Below are positions 9,042 to 17,964 of a stretch of 64,000 bases of DNA, piece by piece. This DNA comes from Rhizobium rhizogenes (lineage in GTDB: Bacteria > Pseudomonadota > Alphaproteobacteria > Rhizobiales > Rhizobiaceae). Made by a program: the position numbers and the translations under genes. The stretch spans positions 1,244,001 through 1,308,000 of the forward strand of contig NZ_CP019702.2 in assembly GCF_002005205.3 (NCBI RefSeq), given 5' to 3'. Under the pieces are notes generated by a model. That model had not been told where the DNA came from, ran no database searches, and saw only the letters and a program-made list of their open reading frames with translations. Each line of letters opens with the position of its first letter. The stretch's first letter is position 1.

Positions 9042-9682
9042 CGAAATCCGGGCCCATCAACGTCCTGCTTGTCGACAATCATCCCGTGGTTCTGGATGGG
9101 CTCCGGGCCATTCTCCAGACCTATGCCCATCTGAATGTCGCGGGGACCGCCGCAGATGCACAGGCCGGGCTTGAAATGGCCGCAGCCCTTCATCCGGATG
9201 TCGTTCTGCTGGATATAAACATGCCGAAAATCAATGGCATAGAGGCAATCAGCCTGTTCAAAAGCGCCCTGCCGGCATGTGGCGTCATCATGCTTTCCAT
9301 GCATGACGACAAGGAATACATCTCCTCCTCAGTGCTGCGCGGCGCTTCCGGTTATATTCTGAAGGACGTTTCGACTGACGAGATCGCAGCGGCTATCGAA
9401 GCGGTGGCGAAAGGCGGCACCTATTTCTCTTCCGGTGTCGCCGACGCCATATTGGAGACGGCGCGCGTCGATGAAGCCGAGCCTCTGACCAGGCGGGAGC
9501 GCGACGTGCTGCGGGAACTGGTCGCCGGGAAAAACAACCGCGAAATTGCCGATGCTCTGGGCATCACCCTGGCGACTGCCGAAACCCATCGAAAGCACCT
9601 GAAAAAGAAGCTGGGGCTGAAATCGACGGCGGAACTGGTGCGTTATGCGCTTGATCGGGGGATCGGCGTCCTGAGGCCATGA
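9038..9682 (+). CDS. NarL/LuxR-family response regulator
   Basis: A 214-residue regulator. The receiver domain (about 1-125) has acidic residues at NHPVVLD near 14-20 and the phosphoacceptor Asp59 in VVLLDINMP. The C-terminal LuxR-type helix-turn-helix spans about residues 148-210 (LTRRERDVLREL, NREIADALGITLATAETH). ATG overlaps the kinase stop (ATGA). A dyad of two TACCCA-type heptamers in a 7-2-7 arrangement lies seven bases after its stop codon and before the transporter genes, as expected for a NarL-type activator site. Confidence 0.92.
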   Translation: MTKSGPINVLLVDNHPVVLDGLRAILQTYAHLNVAGTAADAQAGLEMAAALHPDVVLLDINMPKINGIEAISLFKSALPACGVIMLSMHDDKEYISSSVLRGASGYILKDVSTDEIAAAIEAVAKGGTYFSSGVADAILETARVDEAEPLTRRERDVLRELVAGKNNREIADALGITLATAETHRKHLKKKLGLKSTAELVRYALDRGIGVLRP

Positions 9683-9688
9683 CGCCGT

Positions 9689-9704
9689 TACCCACTTCTG
9701 GGTA
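9689..9704. promoter_or_regulatory. Candidate NarL-type 7-2-7 operator
   Basis: TACCCAC, two bases, then CTGGGTA: two heptamers in inverted orientation separated by two bases, with perfect symmetry over the outer six. NarL-family regulators are known to bind TACYNMT-like heptamers as 7-2-7 inverted pairs. It lies about 94 bases before the DUF3311 start, a natural place for activation of the transporter genes. No function has been tested here. Confidence 0.5.
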
Positions 9705-9797
9705 GGCACCTTCAGGTTTGCCGGCCGCGCGATTGCAGCCACAGGTCAATCACCCTACCACCTCCCGGATGTACACGCCAAATCGGGAGGAACCACA

Positions 9798-10001
9798 ATG
9801 GCGAAACCATCCCCGGGCAAGAAAGTGGCTTTGTCGCTTCTTGCCCTTCCTTATATCGGACTTCTCTGGGTCCCCTTCTACAATTTCGAAAAACCGTCTC
9901 TTTTCGGCTTTCCCTTTTTTTACTGGTATCAGCTGGCCTGGGTGCCGCTGACCGCTTGCATCACTTATATCGCTTATCGGAGTGTGCGCGATGACGACTG
10001 A
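9798..10001 (+). CDS. DUF3311 small membrane protein
   Basis: A 67-residue protein with two hydrophobic segments (about residues 10-30 and 37-60) and the YIGLLWVPFYNFEKP signature of DUF3311. Members of this family are almost always encoded directly before an SSS-type symporter and are thought to be a small accessory subunit. The start follows GGGAGGAA. Its stop TGA overlaps the first codons of the symporter gene, so the two are translationally coupled. Confidence 0.88.
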   Translation: MAKPSPGKKVALSLLALPYIGLLWVPFYNFEKPSLFGFPFFYWYQLAWVPLTACITYIAYRSVRDDD

Positions 10002-11466
10002 GATCGACGTCACGGCGCTGTCCGTCTTCACCTTCTTCTTCGTTCTGGTCACCATGCTCGGCTTCGTGGCATCCCGCTGGCGCAAGCCCAAAAATCTCGA
10101 CAATATCGATGAATGGGGCCTGGGAGGCCGGTCTTTCGGCACCTGGATCACCTGGTTTCTGGTCGGCGGCGACTTTTATACCGCCTATACGATTATCGCC
10201 GTGCCGGCGCTTGTCTATGTCGTGGGCGCTTACGGGTTTTTCGCCCTGCCTTACACGATTATCGTCTATCCCTTCGTTTTCGCGGTCATGCCACTCCTGT
10301 GGAAGCGGGCGCGCGACGCGGGTTATGTGACAGCCGGTGACATCGTCCATGGCCAGTTCGGCTCGCGTGCCCTTGAACTGGTGGTTGCCGCGACCGGCGT
10401 CGTCGCCACCATGCCCTATATCGCCTTGCAGCTGATCGGCATGACGGCTGCGCTCAAGGCGCTGGGTCTTCACGGGGAAATCCCGCTGTCCATCGCCTTT
10501 ATCATCCTGGCGCTTTACACCTATTCGGCAGGGTTGCGCGCGCCGGCGCTGATCGCCTTCGTCAAGGACATCATGATCTATATCGTGGTGATCGTTGCCG
10601 TCCTGCTCATTCCGTCCAAGCTCGGCGGTTATGAAAACGTCTTCGCATCCGCCAAGGCTGCATTTGATGCCAAGGGCACCGGCAGCCTGTTGCTTGGCGG
10701 AAACCAATATGTCGCCTATGCGACCCTGGCCTTGGGTTCGGCGCTGGCTGCGTTCATGTACCCCCACACCCTGACGGGCATATTCGCATCCAACAGCGCC
10801 AACACGATCCGGAAGAACGCGGTGCTTTTGCCGGCCTATACGCTTTTGCTCGGCCTGCTGGCGCTGCTTGGTTATATGGGACACGCTGCAGGCCTGAAGC
10901 TGGATAGTCCGAACGACGTCGTGCCGGCCCTGTTTCAGACGCTGTTTCCGAGCTGGTTCGCGGGCTTCGCTTTCGCTGCGATCGCGATCGGCGCATTGGT
11001 TCCGGCAGCCGTCATGAGCATTGGCGCCGCCAACCTGTTTACCCGCAACTTCTGGAAGGCTTACGTTAATCCCAGCGTGACCACGGAAGGGGAAGCCAAG
11101 GTCGCCAAACTGTCGTCGCTGGTCGTCAAGGTTGGGGCCTTGCTGGTCATTCTTCTCCTGCCAACGCAGTTCGCCCTCGATCTGCAATTGCTGGGCGGCA
11201 TATGGATCCTGCAGACACTGCCGGCGCTGATCTTTGGTCTTTATTCCAGTTGGTTCCGTGCGCCAGCGTTGCTGGCCGGATGGATTACAGGCTTTGTCGG
11301 AGGAACATACCTTGTCTGGGACGCGGGCTGGAAACCCCTGCACGCCATCAGTCTGGGTGGTGAGCCATTCACCGTCTATACGGGATTGCTTGCCCTGGCT
11401 GCGAACATCGCAATCACATGCGTGATCAATGTGGCCCTTCGTTCCGCAAAACCTCTGTCGGTTTGA
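9991..11466 (+). CDS. mctP: Sodium:solute symporter, monocarboxylate permease type
   Basis: A 491-residue SSS-family (LeuT-fold) permease with about 13 membrane segments. The N-terminus has the family pattern of an external segment, then a loop with EWGLGGRSFGTWITWFLVGGDFYTAY. The end has an IWILQTLPALIFGLY-type segment. With DUF3311 before it and a Cache kinase/NarL pair upstream, it matches MctP, the rhizobial uptake permease for lactate, pyruvate, propionate and alanine. The substrate is therefore inferred from context. I use the ATG at 9991, inside the DUF3311 stop region; a GTG at 9982 is also in frame. A long perfect stem-loop follows the stop. Confidence 0.85.
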   Translation: MTTEIDVTALSVFTFFFVLVTMLGFVASRWRKPKNLDNIDEWGLGGRSFGTWITWFLVGGDFYTAYTIIAVPALVYVVGAYGFFALPYTIIVYPFVFAVMPLLWKRARDAGYVTAGDIVHGQFGSRALELVVAATGVVATMPYIALQLIGMTAALKALGLHGEIPLSIAFIILALYTYSAGLRAPALIAFVKDIMIYIVVIVAVLLIPSKLGGYENVFASAKAAFDAKGTGSLLLGGNQYVAYATLALGSALAAFMYPHTLTGIFASNSANTIRKNAVLLPAYTLLLGLLALLGYMGHAAGLKLDSPNDVVPALFQTLFPSWFAGFAFAAIAIGALVPAAVMSIGAANLFTRNFWKAYVNPSVTTEGEAKVAKLSSLVVKVGALLVILLLPTQFALDLQLLGGIWILQTLPALIFGLYSSWFRAPALLAGWITGFVGGTYLVWDAGWKPLHAISLGGEPFTVYTGLLALAANIAITCVINVALRSAKPLSV

Positions 11467-11474
11467 GGAGCGAA

Positions 11475-11507
11475 CCGTGCAAGCCGCCTTCAGGGCGGCT
11501 TGCACGG
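11475..11507 (+). terminator. Strong stem-loop after symporter gene
   Basis: A perfect 14-base inverted repeat (11475-11488 and 11494-11507) around a TTCAG loop, eight bases after the symporter stop codon. It is GC-rich and not followed by a T-run. It is positioned to end the mctP transcript or protect its 3' end. Confidence 0.6.
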
Positions 11508-11618
11508 GCTCCGCCTAAATTGTGCCCGGAAACGGAGCCTAGTGATGATAGCAACGGTAGACAGCACCCATCCATGAACGCTGAATCGCGATCGGCCGCC
11601 TATGAACAGGGCGGATGA

Positions 11619-11636
11619 GCTTTCATACCTGAAAGC
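11619..11636 (-). terminator. Stem-loop after TRAP large permease gene
   Basis: A perfect 7-base inverted repeat (GCTTTCA, loop TACC, TGAAAGC) in the 248-base gap between the converging symporter and dctM genes, about 80 bases beyond the dctM stop. It is suited to act as the TRAP operon terminator. No gene is visible in the rest of the gap. Confidence 0.4.
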
Positions 11637-11714
11637 GGCCCTCAGTTGTCGTGAAGCGATGCCGCGGCAGACTGGGCGTTTGCCGCGGCTGATGCGGAGA
11701 TTGTGTTGACCCCG

Positions 11715-13037
11715 CTACATTCCCAGTAATCTTGGCAGGAAGAGCGTGATTTCCGGGATATACGTAATCAGCATCAGGAACACGAGGGCTGTCAGCAGCC
11801 AGGGAATGACCGATTTGGACACCTCTGTCAGGCCCAGTCGTGAGATCGCGGAACCAACGTAGAGATTAAGCCCTACAGGAGGCGTCGCGAGGCCGATTTC
11901 CATGTTCACGATCAGTATGATGCCGAAATGGACGGGGTCTACCCCCAACTTGACGGCAATCGGATAAAGGATCGGTGCCATGATGAGGATGATCGCCGAT
12001 GGTTCCATGACCATGCCGATGACGAGGAGCATGATGTTGACGACCAGCAGGAAGCCGATCTTGCCGAAGCCAAGCGATACGATCCAATCCGACATAAGCT
12101 GGGGAATTTGCTCCGAAGTCAGAATGAAGGCGAACATGACAGCGTTTGTGATGATGTAGAGCAGCATGGCTGACATGGCGGCCGACCCGAGCAAAATGCG
12201 CGGGACATCTCTCATCCGTATGTCCCTGTAGACAAAGACGGCAATCACGAAGGCATATACCGCCGAGACTGCGGCTGCCTCTGTTGGGGTGAACAGACCG
12301 CCATAAATGCCACCCATGATGATGACGATCAGAAGTAGGCCCCAGACGGATTTCCGGAAGGCAACCAGCCGATCCCGCCAGCTTGCCCGCGGAAGGCGTG
12401 GATAGCCGTTCTTCCATGCGCGCCACACCGTCGTGATCGCATACATCGCGGCAAGGATCAGGCCGGGCACAACACCCGCGATGAAGATTTGCCCGATCGA
12501 AGGTGAGAAAATGGTTTCGCCATCCGGCCCGGTCGCAAGCATTCCTGACGTCGCAACGGCATACATGACCATGACGATGGAAGGTGGAATGAGAATGCCC
12601 AGTCCGCCCGCCGCCGCCACCGGCCCGACGGCAAACTGTGGCGGATACCCCATCTTGACCATGGCGGGAATCATGATGGATCCGACCGCCATTACGGTTG
12701 CGGGGCTCGATCCCGAGATTGCTGCAAAGAGCGCGCAGGCCACTACCGCTGCAAGTCCCATTCCGCCGTGCCAATGTCCGACCATCGACGTGGCGAAGGC
12801 TATCATGCGTTTGGCGACGCCACCGTGTGTCAGGAAGTTGCCCGCCAGAATGAAAAACGGGATCGCCATGATCTCGAATTTCTCGATGCCGGTGAAAAGT
12901 TTCAACGCGATGGAATCCATCGGAATTTTGGTGAACGCGAACAGGAAGCTGAATACGGTCAAACCGAGCGCGATCGAGACAGGCATGCCTGTCGCCAGCA
13001 GAATTGTGAGGATGGCAAAAATGATGAGGGCGGTCAT
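11715..13037 (-). CDS. dctM: TRAP transporter large permease (DctM family)
   Basis: A 440-residue inner-membrane protein with about 12 hydrophobic segments. It has family signatures such as MPVSIALGL near the N-terminus, AISGSSPATVMAVG in the middle and IGLATPPVGLNLYV towards the end. It forms the ion-driven channel of the TRAP importer together with DctQ. The ATG overlaps the dctQ stop (TAATG), so the two are coupled. It is the last gene of a dctP-dctQ-dctM operon. The divergent DctSR-like two-component system suggests C4-dicarboxylate or another organic acid as substrate. Confidence 0.93.
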   Translation of the reverse strand: MTALIIFAILTILLATGMPVSIALGLTVFSFLFAFTKIPMDSIALKLFTGIEKFEIMAIPFFILAGNFLTHGGVAKRMIAFATSMVGHWHGGMGLAAVVACALFAAISGSSPATVMAVGSIMIPAMVKMGYPPQFAVGPVAAAGGLGILIPPSIVMVMYAVATSGMLATGPDGETIFSPSIGQIFIAGVVPGLILAAMYAITTVWRAWKNGYPRLPRASWRDRLVAFRKSVWGLLLIVIIMGGIYGGLFTPTEAAAVSAVYAFVIAVFVYRDIRMRDVPRILLGSAAMSAMLLYIITNAVMFAFILTSEQIPQLMSDWIVSLGFGKIGFLLVVNIMLLVIGMVMEPSAIILIMAPILYPIAVKLGVDPVHFGIILIVNMEIGLATPPVGLNLYVGSAISRLGLTEVSKSVIPWLLTALVFLMLITYIPEITLFLPRLLGM

Positions 13038-13663
13038 TATTTCTGTCCTCCGTTCTGAGCGGCGGACTCGTCATCAACGCCATCCACATGGCCAATCTCG
13101 TGGTGAATGATGATGCCTGTGGTGAGGTACAGCCAAAGCGCCTGAATGAAGCGAAAACACATCAGGGCCGAACCCAATGGAACCGCGAGATAGACAATCC
13201 ACATCGGGATTTCGAGATCGGCGGAGATTTGGCCTCCGACACCGACGTGGTAAACGAAAGTGGAGCCAATCCACACAAGGATTGCGGTAAAGATCACGCC
13301 ACCCGACATCGCGATTATCGTCAATATCCGGCGCCGTTTCTCCTCCAGCATGTTCACAAGCATGTCGACCCCGACATGGATGCCGATACGCACGCCATAG
13401 GCCGCGCCAAATTTCGCCATCCATACGAAGAGGTAAATGCAGGCTTCCTGCGCCCAGGTCAGTTTGATGGCATTGATGGTGGAGAAGATCGAACGAGCCC
13501 AGGCCTGGAGTTCCGGCATGTTGTTGGCACGGGCAAAACGAACGAGATCGGCGGCATAACCAATCGAAAATCGATGAAGAACGGCGACGAAGATCAATGT
13601 CACGGCAGCAGCCATCAGCGCCGCGATCAGGATTTCTTCGAAACGGTCGAGCATGCGCAGCAT
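13037..13663 (-). CDS. dctQ: TRAP transporter small permease (DctQ family)
   Basis: A 208-residue protein with four membrane segments; the characteristic WAQEACIYLFVWMAKFGAAYG segment lies near residues 70-90. In TRAP importers this subunit joins DctM and helps dock the binding protein. The ATG at 13663 has GAGG seven bases upstream; an in-frame TTG two codons earlier is unlikely. A strong stem-loop separates it from dctP, and it overlaps dctM by one base. Confidence 0.9.
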   Translation of the reverse strand: MLRMLDRFEEILIAALMAAAVTLIFVAVLHRFSIGYAADLVRFARANNMPELQAWARSIFSTINAIKLTWAQEACIYLFVWMAKFGAAYGVRIGIHVGVDMLVNMLEEKRRRILTIIAMSGGVIFTAILVWIGSTFVYHVGVGGQISADLEIPMWIVYLAVPLGSALMCFRFIQALWLYLTTGIIIHHEIGHVDGVDDESAAQNGGQK

Positions 13664-13685
13664 AATCAAACCTCACGAACAAGAG

Positions 13686-13708
13686 AGGGGGTGCGGGACG
13701 CACCCCCT
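13686..13708 (-). terminator. Intercistronic stem-loop between dctP and dctQ
   Basis: A perfect 10-base inverted repeat (13686-13695 and 13699-13708) with a GGA loop, about 30 bases after the dctP stop and 23 bases before the dctQ start. On the transcript it is followed by CTCTTGTTC, only weakly U-rich. A partial terminator or 3' stabiliser here would make DctP more abundant than DctQM. Confidence 0.6.
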
Positions 13709-13738
13709 TGAAGAAAATGGAAAGAGGTTTTGACGGTG

Positions 13739-14743
13739 TTACTGGATACCCAGAACGCCATGTGCCTGTTTGACCAGGTCTTCGCCGATGCGAGACGCCA
13801 TCTGCTCGTGGAGCGGGCGCAAACGCTCGATCCACGAAGCCCGTTCGTCGTCGCTCAGCTCATGAAACTTCGTCGCTCCGGCCTTGACCATCTCGGCCAT
13901 CGCCCATTCATTTTCTTCGCGCGCGATTGAATTCGCATAGGTGGTCGACTCGTCCATGGCGCGGTCGATCTGTTCGCGAATATCCGGGTTCAGGCCATCC
14001 CAGAATGCCTTGTTGACGATCACCGCATAGCCAAGATAGCCGTGGTTGGTCAGCGTCGCGTGCTTCTGCACTTCATGCATCTTTTGGGTGAACATATTTG
14101 ACGGCGGATTTTCCGTACCGTCGACAACGCCCGTTTGCAGCGCCTGGTAAACTTCGGAGAAAGGCAGGACCTGCGGCACGGCGTCCAGAGCCAGCATCTG
14201 TGCCTCGATGATTTTCGAGGACTGGATACGCATCTTCAATCCCAGGAGGTCATCCGGGCTTGCGATTGGCGAATTTGCCGACATCACCTTGAAGCCATTG
14301 TCCCAATAGGCCAGGCCCTTGATCCCTTTGCTGTCGAGCAGGCCGAGGAGATGTTGCCCGACTTCGCCGTCGGTTATCTTGCGAAGGTCTTCGTAGTTGG
14401 ACATCAGATAAGGCAGATCGAAAAGCTCGAACTGCTGCACACCCAACGGGCCGAATTTCGCAAGGGAGGGAGCCAGCATCTGAACGGCACCGAGCTGGAG
14501 CGCTTCGAGCTCTTCCTTGTCCTTATAGAGCTGGCTGTTGGGATAGACTTCGACCAGTACCGCACCATTGGTATACTTCTCGGCAAGCTCCTTGAACTTC
14601 AGGGCACCCTTGCCTTTTGGAGTGTCGGGGGCGACGACATGGCTGAACTTGATGGTAACCGGATTGGCAAGGGCCGGGAAAGCCGCGACCAAGGCAATGG
14701 CGGCGGCACCGGCGAATGCCGCGAATGAACGACGAGTGAACAT
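13739..14743 (-). CDS. dctP: TRAP transporter substrate-binding protein (DctP family)
   Basis: A 334-residue periplasmic binding protein with a Sec signal peptide (MFTRRSFAAFAGAAAI then FPALAN). The mature part begins with the DctP-type IKFSHVVAPDTPKG. The GLKMRIQSS segment contains the arginine that in this family pairs with the substrate carboxylate. I chose the ATG at 14743 because AGGAGG stands just upstream and the signal peptide then begins at residue 1. It is the first gene of the TRAP operon, facing a divergent two-component system across a 138-base gap with an inverted repeat. Confidence 0.93.
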   Translation of the reverse strand: MFTRRSFAAFAGAAAIALVAAFPALANPVTIKFSHVVAPDTPKGKGALKFKELAEKYTNGAVLVEVYPNSQLYKDKEELEALQLGAVQMLAPSLAKFGPLGVQQFELFDLPYLMSNYEDLRKITDGEVGQHLLGLLDSKGIKGLAYWDNGFKVMSANSPIASPDDLLGLKMRIQSSKIIEAQMLALDAVPQVLPFSEVYQALQTGVVDGTENPPSNMFTQKMHEVQKHATLTNHGYLGYAVIVNKAFWDGLNPDIREQIDRAMDESTTYANSIAREENEWAMAEMVKAGATKFHELSDDERASWIERLRPLHEQMASRIGEDLVKQAHGVLGIQ

Positions 14744-14818
14744 TGTTTTCCTCCTAAAATTCCGCAACCCTCCAGTTGCGACGCTATCGGAAGCTTCCTT
14801 GCCACCATGTTTGCGATC

Positions 14819-14846
14819 CCGCTATTGTGGATTCCCGCAATAGTGG
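14819..14846. promoter_or_regulatory. Inverted repeat between TRAP operon and DctS-like gene
   Basis: Two 12-base arms (CCGCTATTGTGG at 14819-14830 and CCGCAATAGTGG at 14835-14846) match as an inverted repeat at 10 of 12 positions with a 4-base spacer. It lies between the divergent dctP and kinase genes, the natural target for the FixJ-type regulator encoded here. The function is inferred from symmetry and position. Confidence 0.5.
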
Positions 14847-14881
14847 CGTGATGGGCATGAAGATATATTGCGAGGACAGGC

Positions 14882-16960
14882 ATGGGAGGCTTGCCGACGT
14901 TTGGGGGGACGAAGCCGGCAATGAAAAATGCGAAATTTTTGATACCGGGCGGCTCCCTGCGAAAGGAGGCCAAGGCTCCTTCAAACTCGGCGTGGTATCC
15001 TTGGCCGGGTGATAGTCCCGGACCTCTGGCGGCCCGGATCGATCTGTTGTCGCTCATTCCATTGATTGCAATCATTGCGCTGGCGGCGCTGGTCTGGGCA
15101 TTCGTCTGGGCTGTTGCGCGCGATGACAGTGAAGGTGCGCGCATCAAGCTGGCGACCGATGCCCTGTGGGTGGAACAGACGTTACGGTTCCAGCTCGGTG
15201 TCGATGAAGACATGCTTGTCCGGCTTGCCATGGACCATGCGGGAGGAACAGAGGACTCGGTGATTGCGGCCAGGGCACGCAGCCACATTTCGACAAATCC
15301 GGAGGTCGTCTCCATTCTCTGGTATGGGCCGGACGGCCGCGCTGAAACTGGCTTGCCGGATGTTGCCGCGCCCGGTGATCCGGCTCTGGTAGCGCAGATT
15401 TTGGAGGTGGCTACCGCAACCTCGAGGCCGGTTTACGGGAACATCACGTCGAAAGGGCTTGTAACTTTCGGGCTGTTGCTGGCCGACAGACGTGGAGCCC
15501 TCACCGCGACGATCTCCTTGCCCTCTGTCCTGGACCGGCACCTGCCGTGGTGGATTGCAGAGCAATATGGCGTCACGCTGGTTGATCTGTCCGGGAATGT
15601 GCTGGCCAACCGCCAGCGACTGGAGATTGATCCGGAAAACCCCACCCATGTTATCAGCATCGATCCGCCGCTGCATGGAACATGGCTTCGCATCAGCGCC
15701 TACGGCCGCCCTCTGACGTTTCTCTCGACGGCGCTTTTTGGTGCCATTGCCGGCCTTGCTGTCTTTGCCGTGTTGGCAATGGCAATTCTCCACCGGTCAA
15801 GCAAGCGCAGGCGCGATACCGAGATGCGTCTTTGGGCAGAAACCGCCTTCAGGCGTTCGATGGAAGAGAGCCTGACTGTCGGTTTGCGGGCCAAAGATCA
15901 CGAGGGCCGAATTCTCTTTGTCAATCCGGCATTCTGCAAACTCGTCGGGTGGACCGCGCAGGAGCTTGTCGGACATGCCGCTCCCTTACCATATTGGGAC
16001 CCCAAATATTTGTCGGAGACGGAGCAGCGGCATCGCCGCCTTGCCGCAGGCGGGGCAGTCAGCCAGCGGTTTGAAACCCGTTTTGTCTCGCGTGACGGTC
16101 GCGAAATCGAGGTCGAGGTGTATGAAGCGCCGCTGATTGATGCGCGCGGCGAGCATCGAGGATGGATGGGGTCGATCATCGATGTCACGGAGGCGAGGCA
16201 AGCCGCACGGCGTGCCCGGCTTCATGATGAGGCGCTGGCGAGAACCGGACGGTTGGTAACCCTCGGCGAAATGGCGTCGACACTGTCGCACGAGCTAAAC
16301 CAGCCGCTTTCGGCAATCGCATCTTACGCCGCAGGCATGCTGAACCTGATGAACCGGCAGGGAACCGACCTCGCGGTCTTGCGGGAAGCGACCGAGAAGC
16401 TGGCGCGTCAAGCCGATCGGGCAGGGCTTATCATTCGCCGTATTCAGGATCTCGTGAAAAAGCGTGAGCCGCGTTTCTCGAACCTGCAGCTTTCGGATGT
16501 CATCGACGAGACACTGGATTTCCTTCAAGCCGATGCGCGTGAACACGGCGTCCGGCTTGTGCAGCAGGGGCCGGGAGCCGGCGTCGTCGCTGCCGACGCC
16601 ATTCTGCTGGAGCAGGTCCTCATCAATCTCATTCGCAACGGCATGGAGGCAATGGCCGAGTCCGGCAAGGATGCCGCCATCACCGTACGTTTATTCGAGC
16701 GTGACGGACTGGCCGTGATCGAAGTGGAGGATGGTGGCGCTGGAATACCGGCGGAGATGGTGGACACGATCTACGATGCCTTTGCCAGTACCAAGGCACA
16801 GGGCATGGGCATGGGGTTGAAAATCTGCCGGACGATCATCGAACTGCATCGGGGGCATCTGACGCATCATGCGGCATGCGGCGGAGGAACGGTATTCACC
16901 GTCGCCCTTCCGCTATCCGAAGCGGGATATGCGCAACCGGCAGAGCTGGAGGAAACATGA
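14882..16960 (+). CDS. PAS-domain sensor histidine kinase (DctS/DctB-like)
   Basis: A 692-residue kinase. One membrane segment at about residues 54-78 and another near 281-302 bracket a periplasmic sensing region of roughly 200 residues. A PAS domain follows (about 325-440, RILFVNPAFCKLVGWT), then HisKA with His470 in STLSHELNQPLSAI, then an ATPase domain with NLIRNGMEAM, VEDGGAGIP and GMGMGLKICR. The architecture is that of DctS/DctB-type dicarboxylate sensors. GAGG six bases upstream supports 14882; 14921 is an alternative start. The response regulator follows within 12 bases. Control of the divergent TRAP operon is the simplest reading. Confidence 0.9.
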   Translation: MGGLPTFGGTKPAMKNAKFLIPGGSLRKEAKAPSNSAWYPWPGDSPGPLAARIDLLSLIPLIAIIALAALVWAFVWAVARDDSEGARIKLATDALWVEQTLRFQLGVDEDMLVRLAMDHAGGTEDSVIAARARSHISTNPEVVSILWYGPDGRAETGLPDVAAPGDPALVAQILEVATATSRPVYGNITSKGLVTFGLLLADRRGALTATISLPSVLDRHLPWWIAEQYGVTLVDLSGNVLANRQRLEIDPENPTHVISIDPPLHGTWLRISAYGRPLTFLSTALFGAIAGLAVFAVLAMAILHRSSKRRRDTEMRLWAETAFRRSMEESLTVGLRAKDHEGRILFVNPAFCKLVGWTAQELVGHAAPLPYWDPKYLSETEQRHRRLAAGGAVSQRFETRFVSRDGREIEVEVYEAPLIDARGEHRGWMGSIIDVTEARQAARRARLHDEALARTGRLVTLGEMASTLSHELNQPLSAIASYAAGMLNLMNRQGTDLAVLREATEKLARQADRAGLIIRRIQDLVKKREPRFSNLQLSDVIDETLDFLQADAREHGVRLVQQGPGAGVVAADAILLEQVLINLIRNGMEAMAESGKDAAITVRLFERDGLAVIEVEDGGAGIPAEMVDTIYDAFASTKAQGMGMGLKICRTIIELHRGHLTHHAACGGGTVFTVALPLSEAGYAQPAELEET

Positions 16961-16972
16961 GGGAGGGGATTG

Positions 16973-17584
16973 ATGGGTAGTTTGATCGATATCGTCGACG
17001 ACGAGGAGGCAATTCGCGACGCACTCTCGTTCCTGCTGGCTTCGCGTGGTGTGCAAACCCGTACATGGGCCTCTGGAGAGGAGTTTCTGGCGGCACAGCC
17101 ACTTGATGACATGACCTGTATCATCATGGATGTGCGCATGGGTGCGCTTTCTGGCCCGGAGGTCTATGAGCGGTTGCGCATCATGGGCTCCGAGGTGCCA
17201 GTCATCTTCCTTACCGGGCACGCTGACGTTCCCGTCGCAGTGCGGACATTGAAAGCCGGCGCTTTCGACTTCGTGGAAAAACCATTCAACGACAATCAAA
17301 TCGTTGATCTCGCACTCAACGCCATTGCCGCCGGGCAGGTCGTGCAGGCACAGGCGGAAAGCCGCCGTGACCTTCAGGCGCGGCGTGCGTCGCTCTCGGC
17401 GCGGGAAGTGGAGGTCATGGACCTCATGCTCACAGGCGCGATGAACAAGCAGATCGCAGACAATCTCGGGATCGCCATGAGAACCGTCGAGGCGCATCGT
17501 GGCAAGGTGCTGACGAAGATGGGTGTCCGCAACGCCCTGGAACTTGCCGCGATCAACAGGCTGCAGGAGAAAAACAGGATATGA
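16973..17584 (+). CDS. FixJ-family response regulator (DctR-like)
   Basis: A 203-residue regulator. The receiver has acidic residues near 9-11 and the phosphoacceptor Asp53 in IIMDVRMG, with FLTGHADVPVAVR and FVEKPF typical of the FixJ branch. A LuxR-type helix-turn-helix ends the protein (LSAREVEVMDLML, NKQIADNLGIAMRTVEAH). The ATG at 16973 follows GGGAGGGG. It is encoded directly after the kinase and probably acts with it on the TRAP operon through the dyad at 14819-14846. Confidence 0.92.
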   Translation: MGSLIDIVDDEEAIRDALSFLLASRGVQTRTWASGEEFLAAQPLDDMTCIIMDVRMGALSGPEVYERLRIMGSEVPVIFLTGHADVPVAVRTLKAGAFDFVEKPFNDNQIVDLALNAIAAGQVVQAQAESRRDLQARRASLSAREVEVMDLMLTGAMNKQIADNLGIAMRTVEAHRGKVLTKMGVRNALELAAINRLQEKNRI

Positions 17585-17964
17585 GCGGACTGCCCGGCGT
17601 ATTGATGTGCCGGCACGCACTCTTTCGCAGTCGGTTATCTTCATGACGGTGTTGCCGGCCTGGTAAGGCGCGTATTGCGGTCTCACTCCCGCTTAGCCAA
17701 CAGAGGGAAGCAACTCTCGTTCGGTGCCCGCTGGCGCCGATTTCCGCAGTCTTCCGGGGACAATGGCGCCCCTGTTTCCGGAGGTCCCTCAGGGCTGCTT
17801 GCCCGACCACCCTGGGCGGCTTTCTTCAGCATGTCACCCGCTGCCGCCTTTCGCGGCAGTCCGATGTGTCTGCATGCCGAAGGCGGGGAAATGGAAGATG
17901 GACTTTATCTGCAAATTGAGCATCTTATTCCTGCAAGCAGTAATGGGATAAGAAGCAGCAGCAG
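17585..17964. other. 380-base intergenic stretch before LysR gene
   Basis: I see no convincing gene. Short open frames here have no family resemblance and poor initiation sites. A perfect 7-base stem-loop (CTGCCGC, loop CTTTC, GCGGCAG) lies at 17841-17859 and a dyad at 17923-17953 just before the LysR start. The rest is presumed 3' leader of the response-regulator transcript and LysR promoter. Confidence 0.5.
17923..17953. promoter_or_regulatory. Dyad just upstream of LysR start
   Basis: TCTTATTCC (17923-17931) and GGGATAAGA (17945-17953) match as an inverted repeat at 8 of 9 positions with a 13-base spacer, ending 11 bases before the LysR ATG. LysR-type proteins usually repress their own genes through such sites. 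This is inferred. Confidence 0.35.

Noticed and set aside
9961..11505. 514-codon leftward frame across the symporter
   Set aside because: Complement of a membrane-protein gene, giving a very polar Asp/Gln/Arg-rich product typical of shadows.
11509..11714. Possible short gene in the symporter-dctM gap
   Set aside because: The frames here run through the terminator stem and have no family resemblance; the gap is better explained by two terminator-like hairpins.
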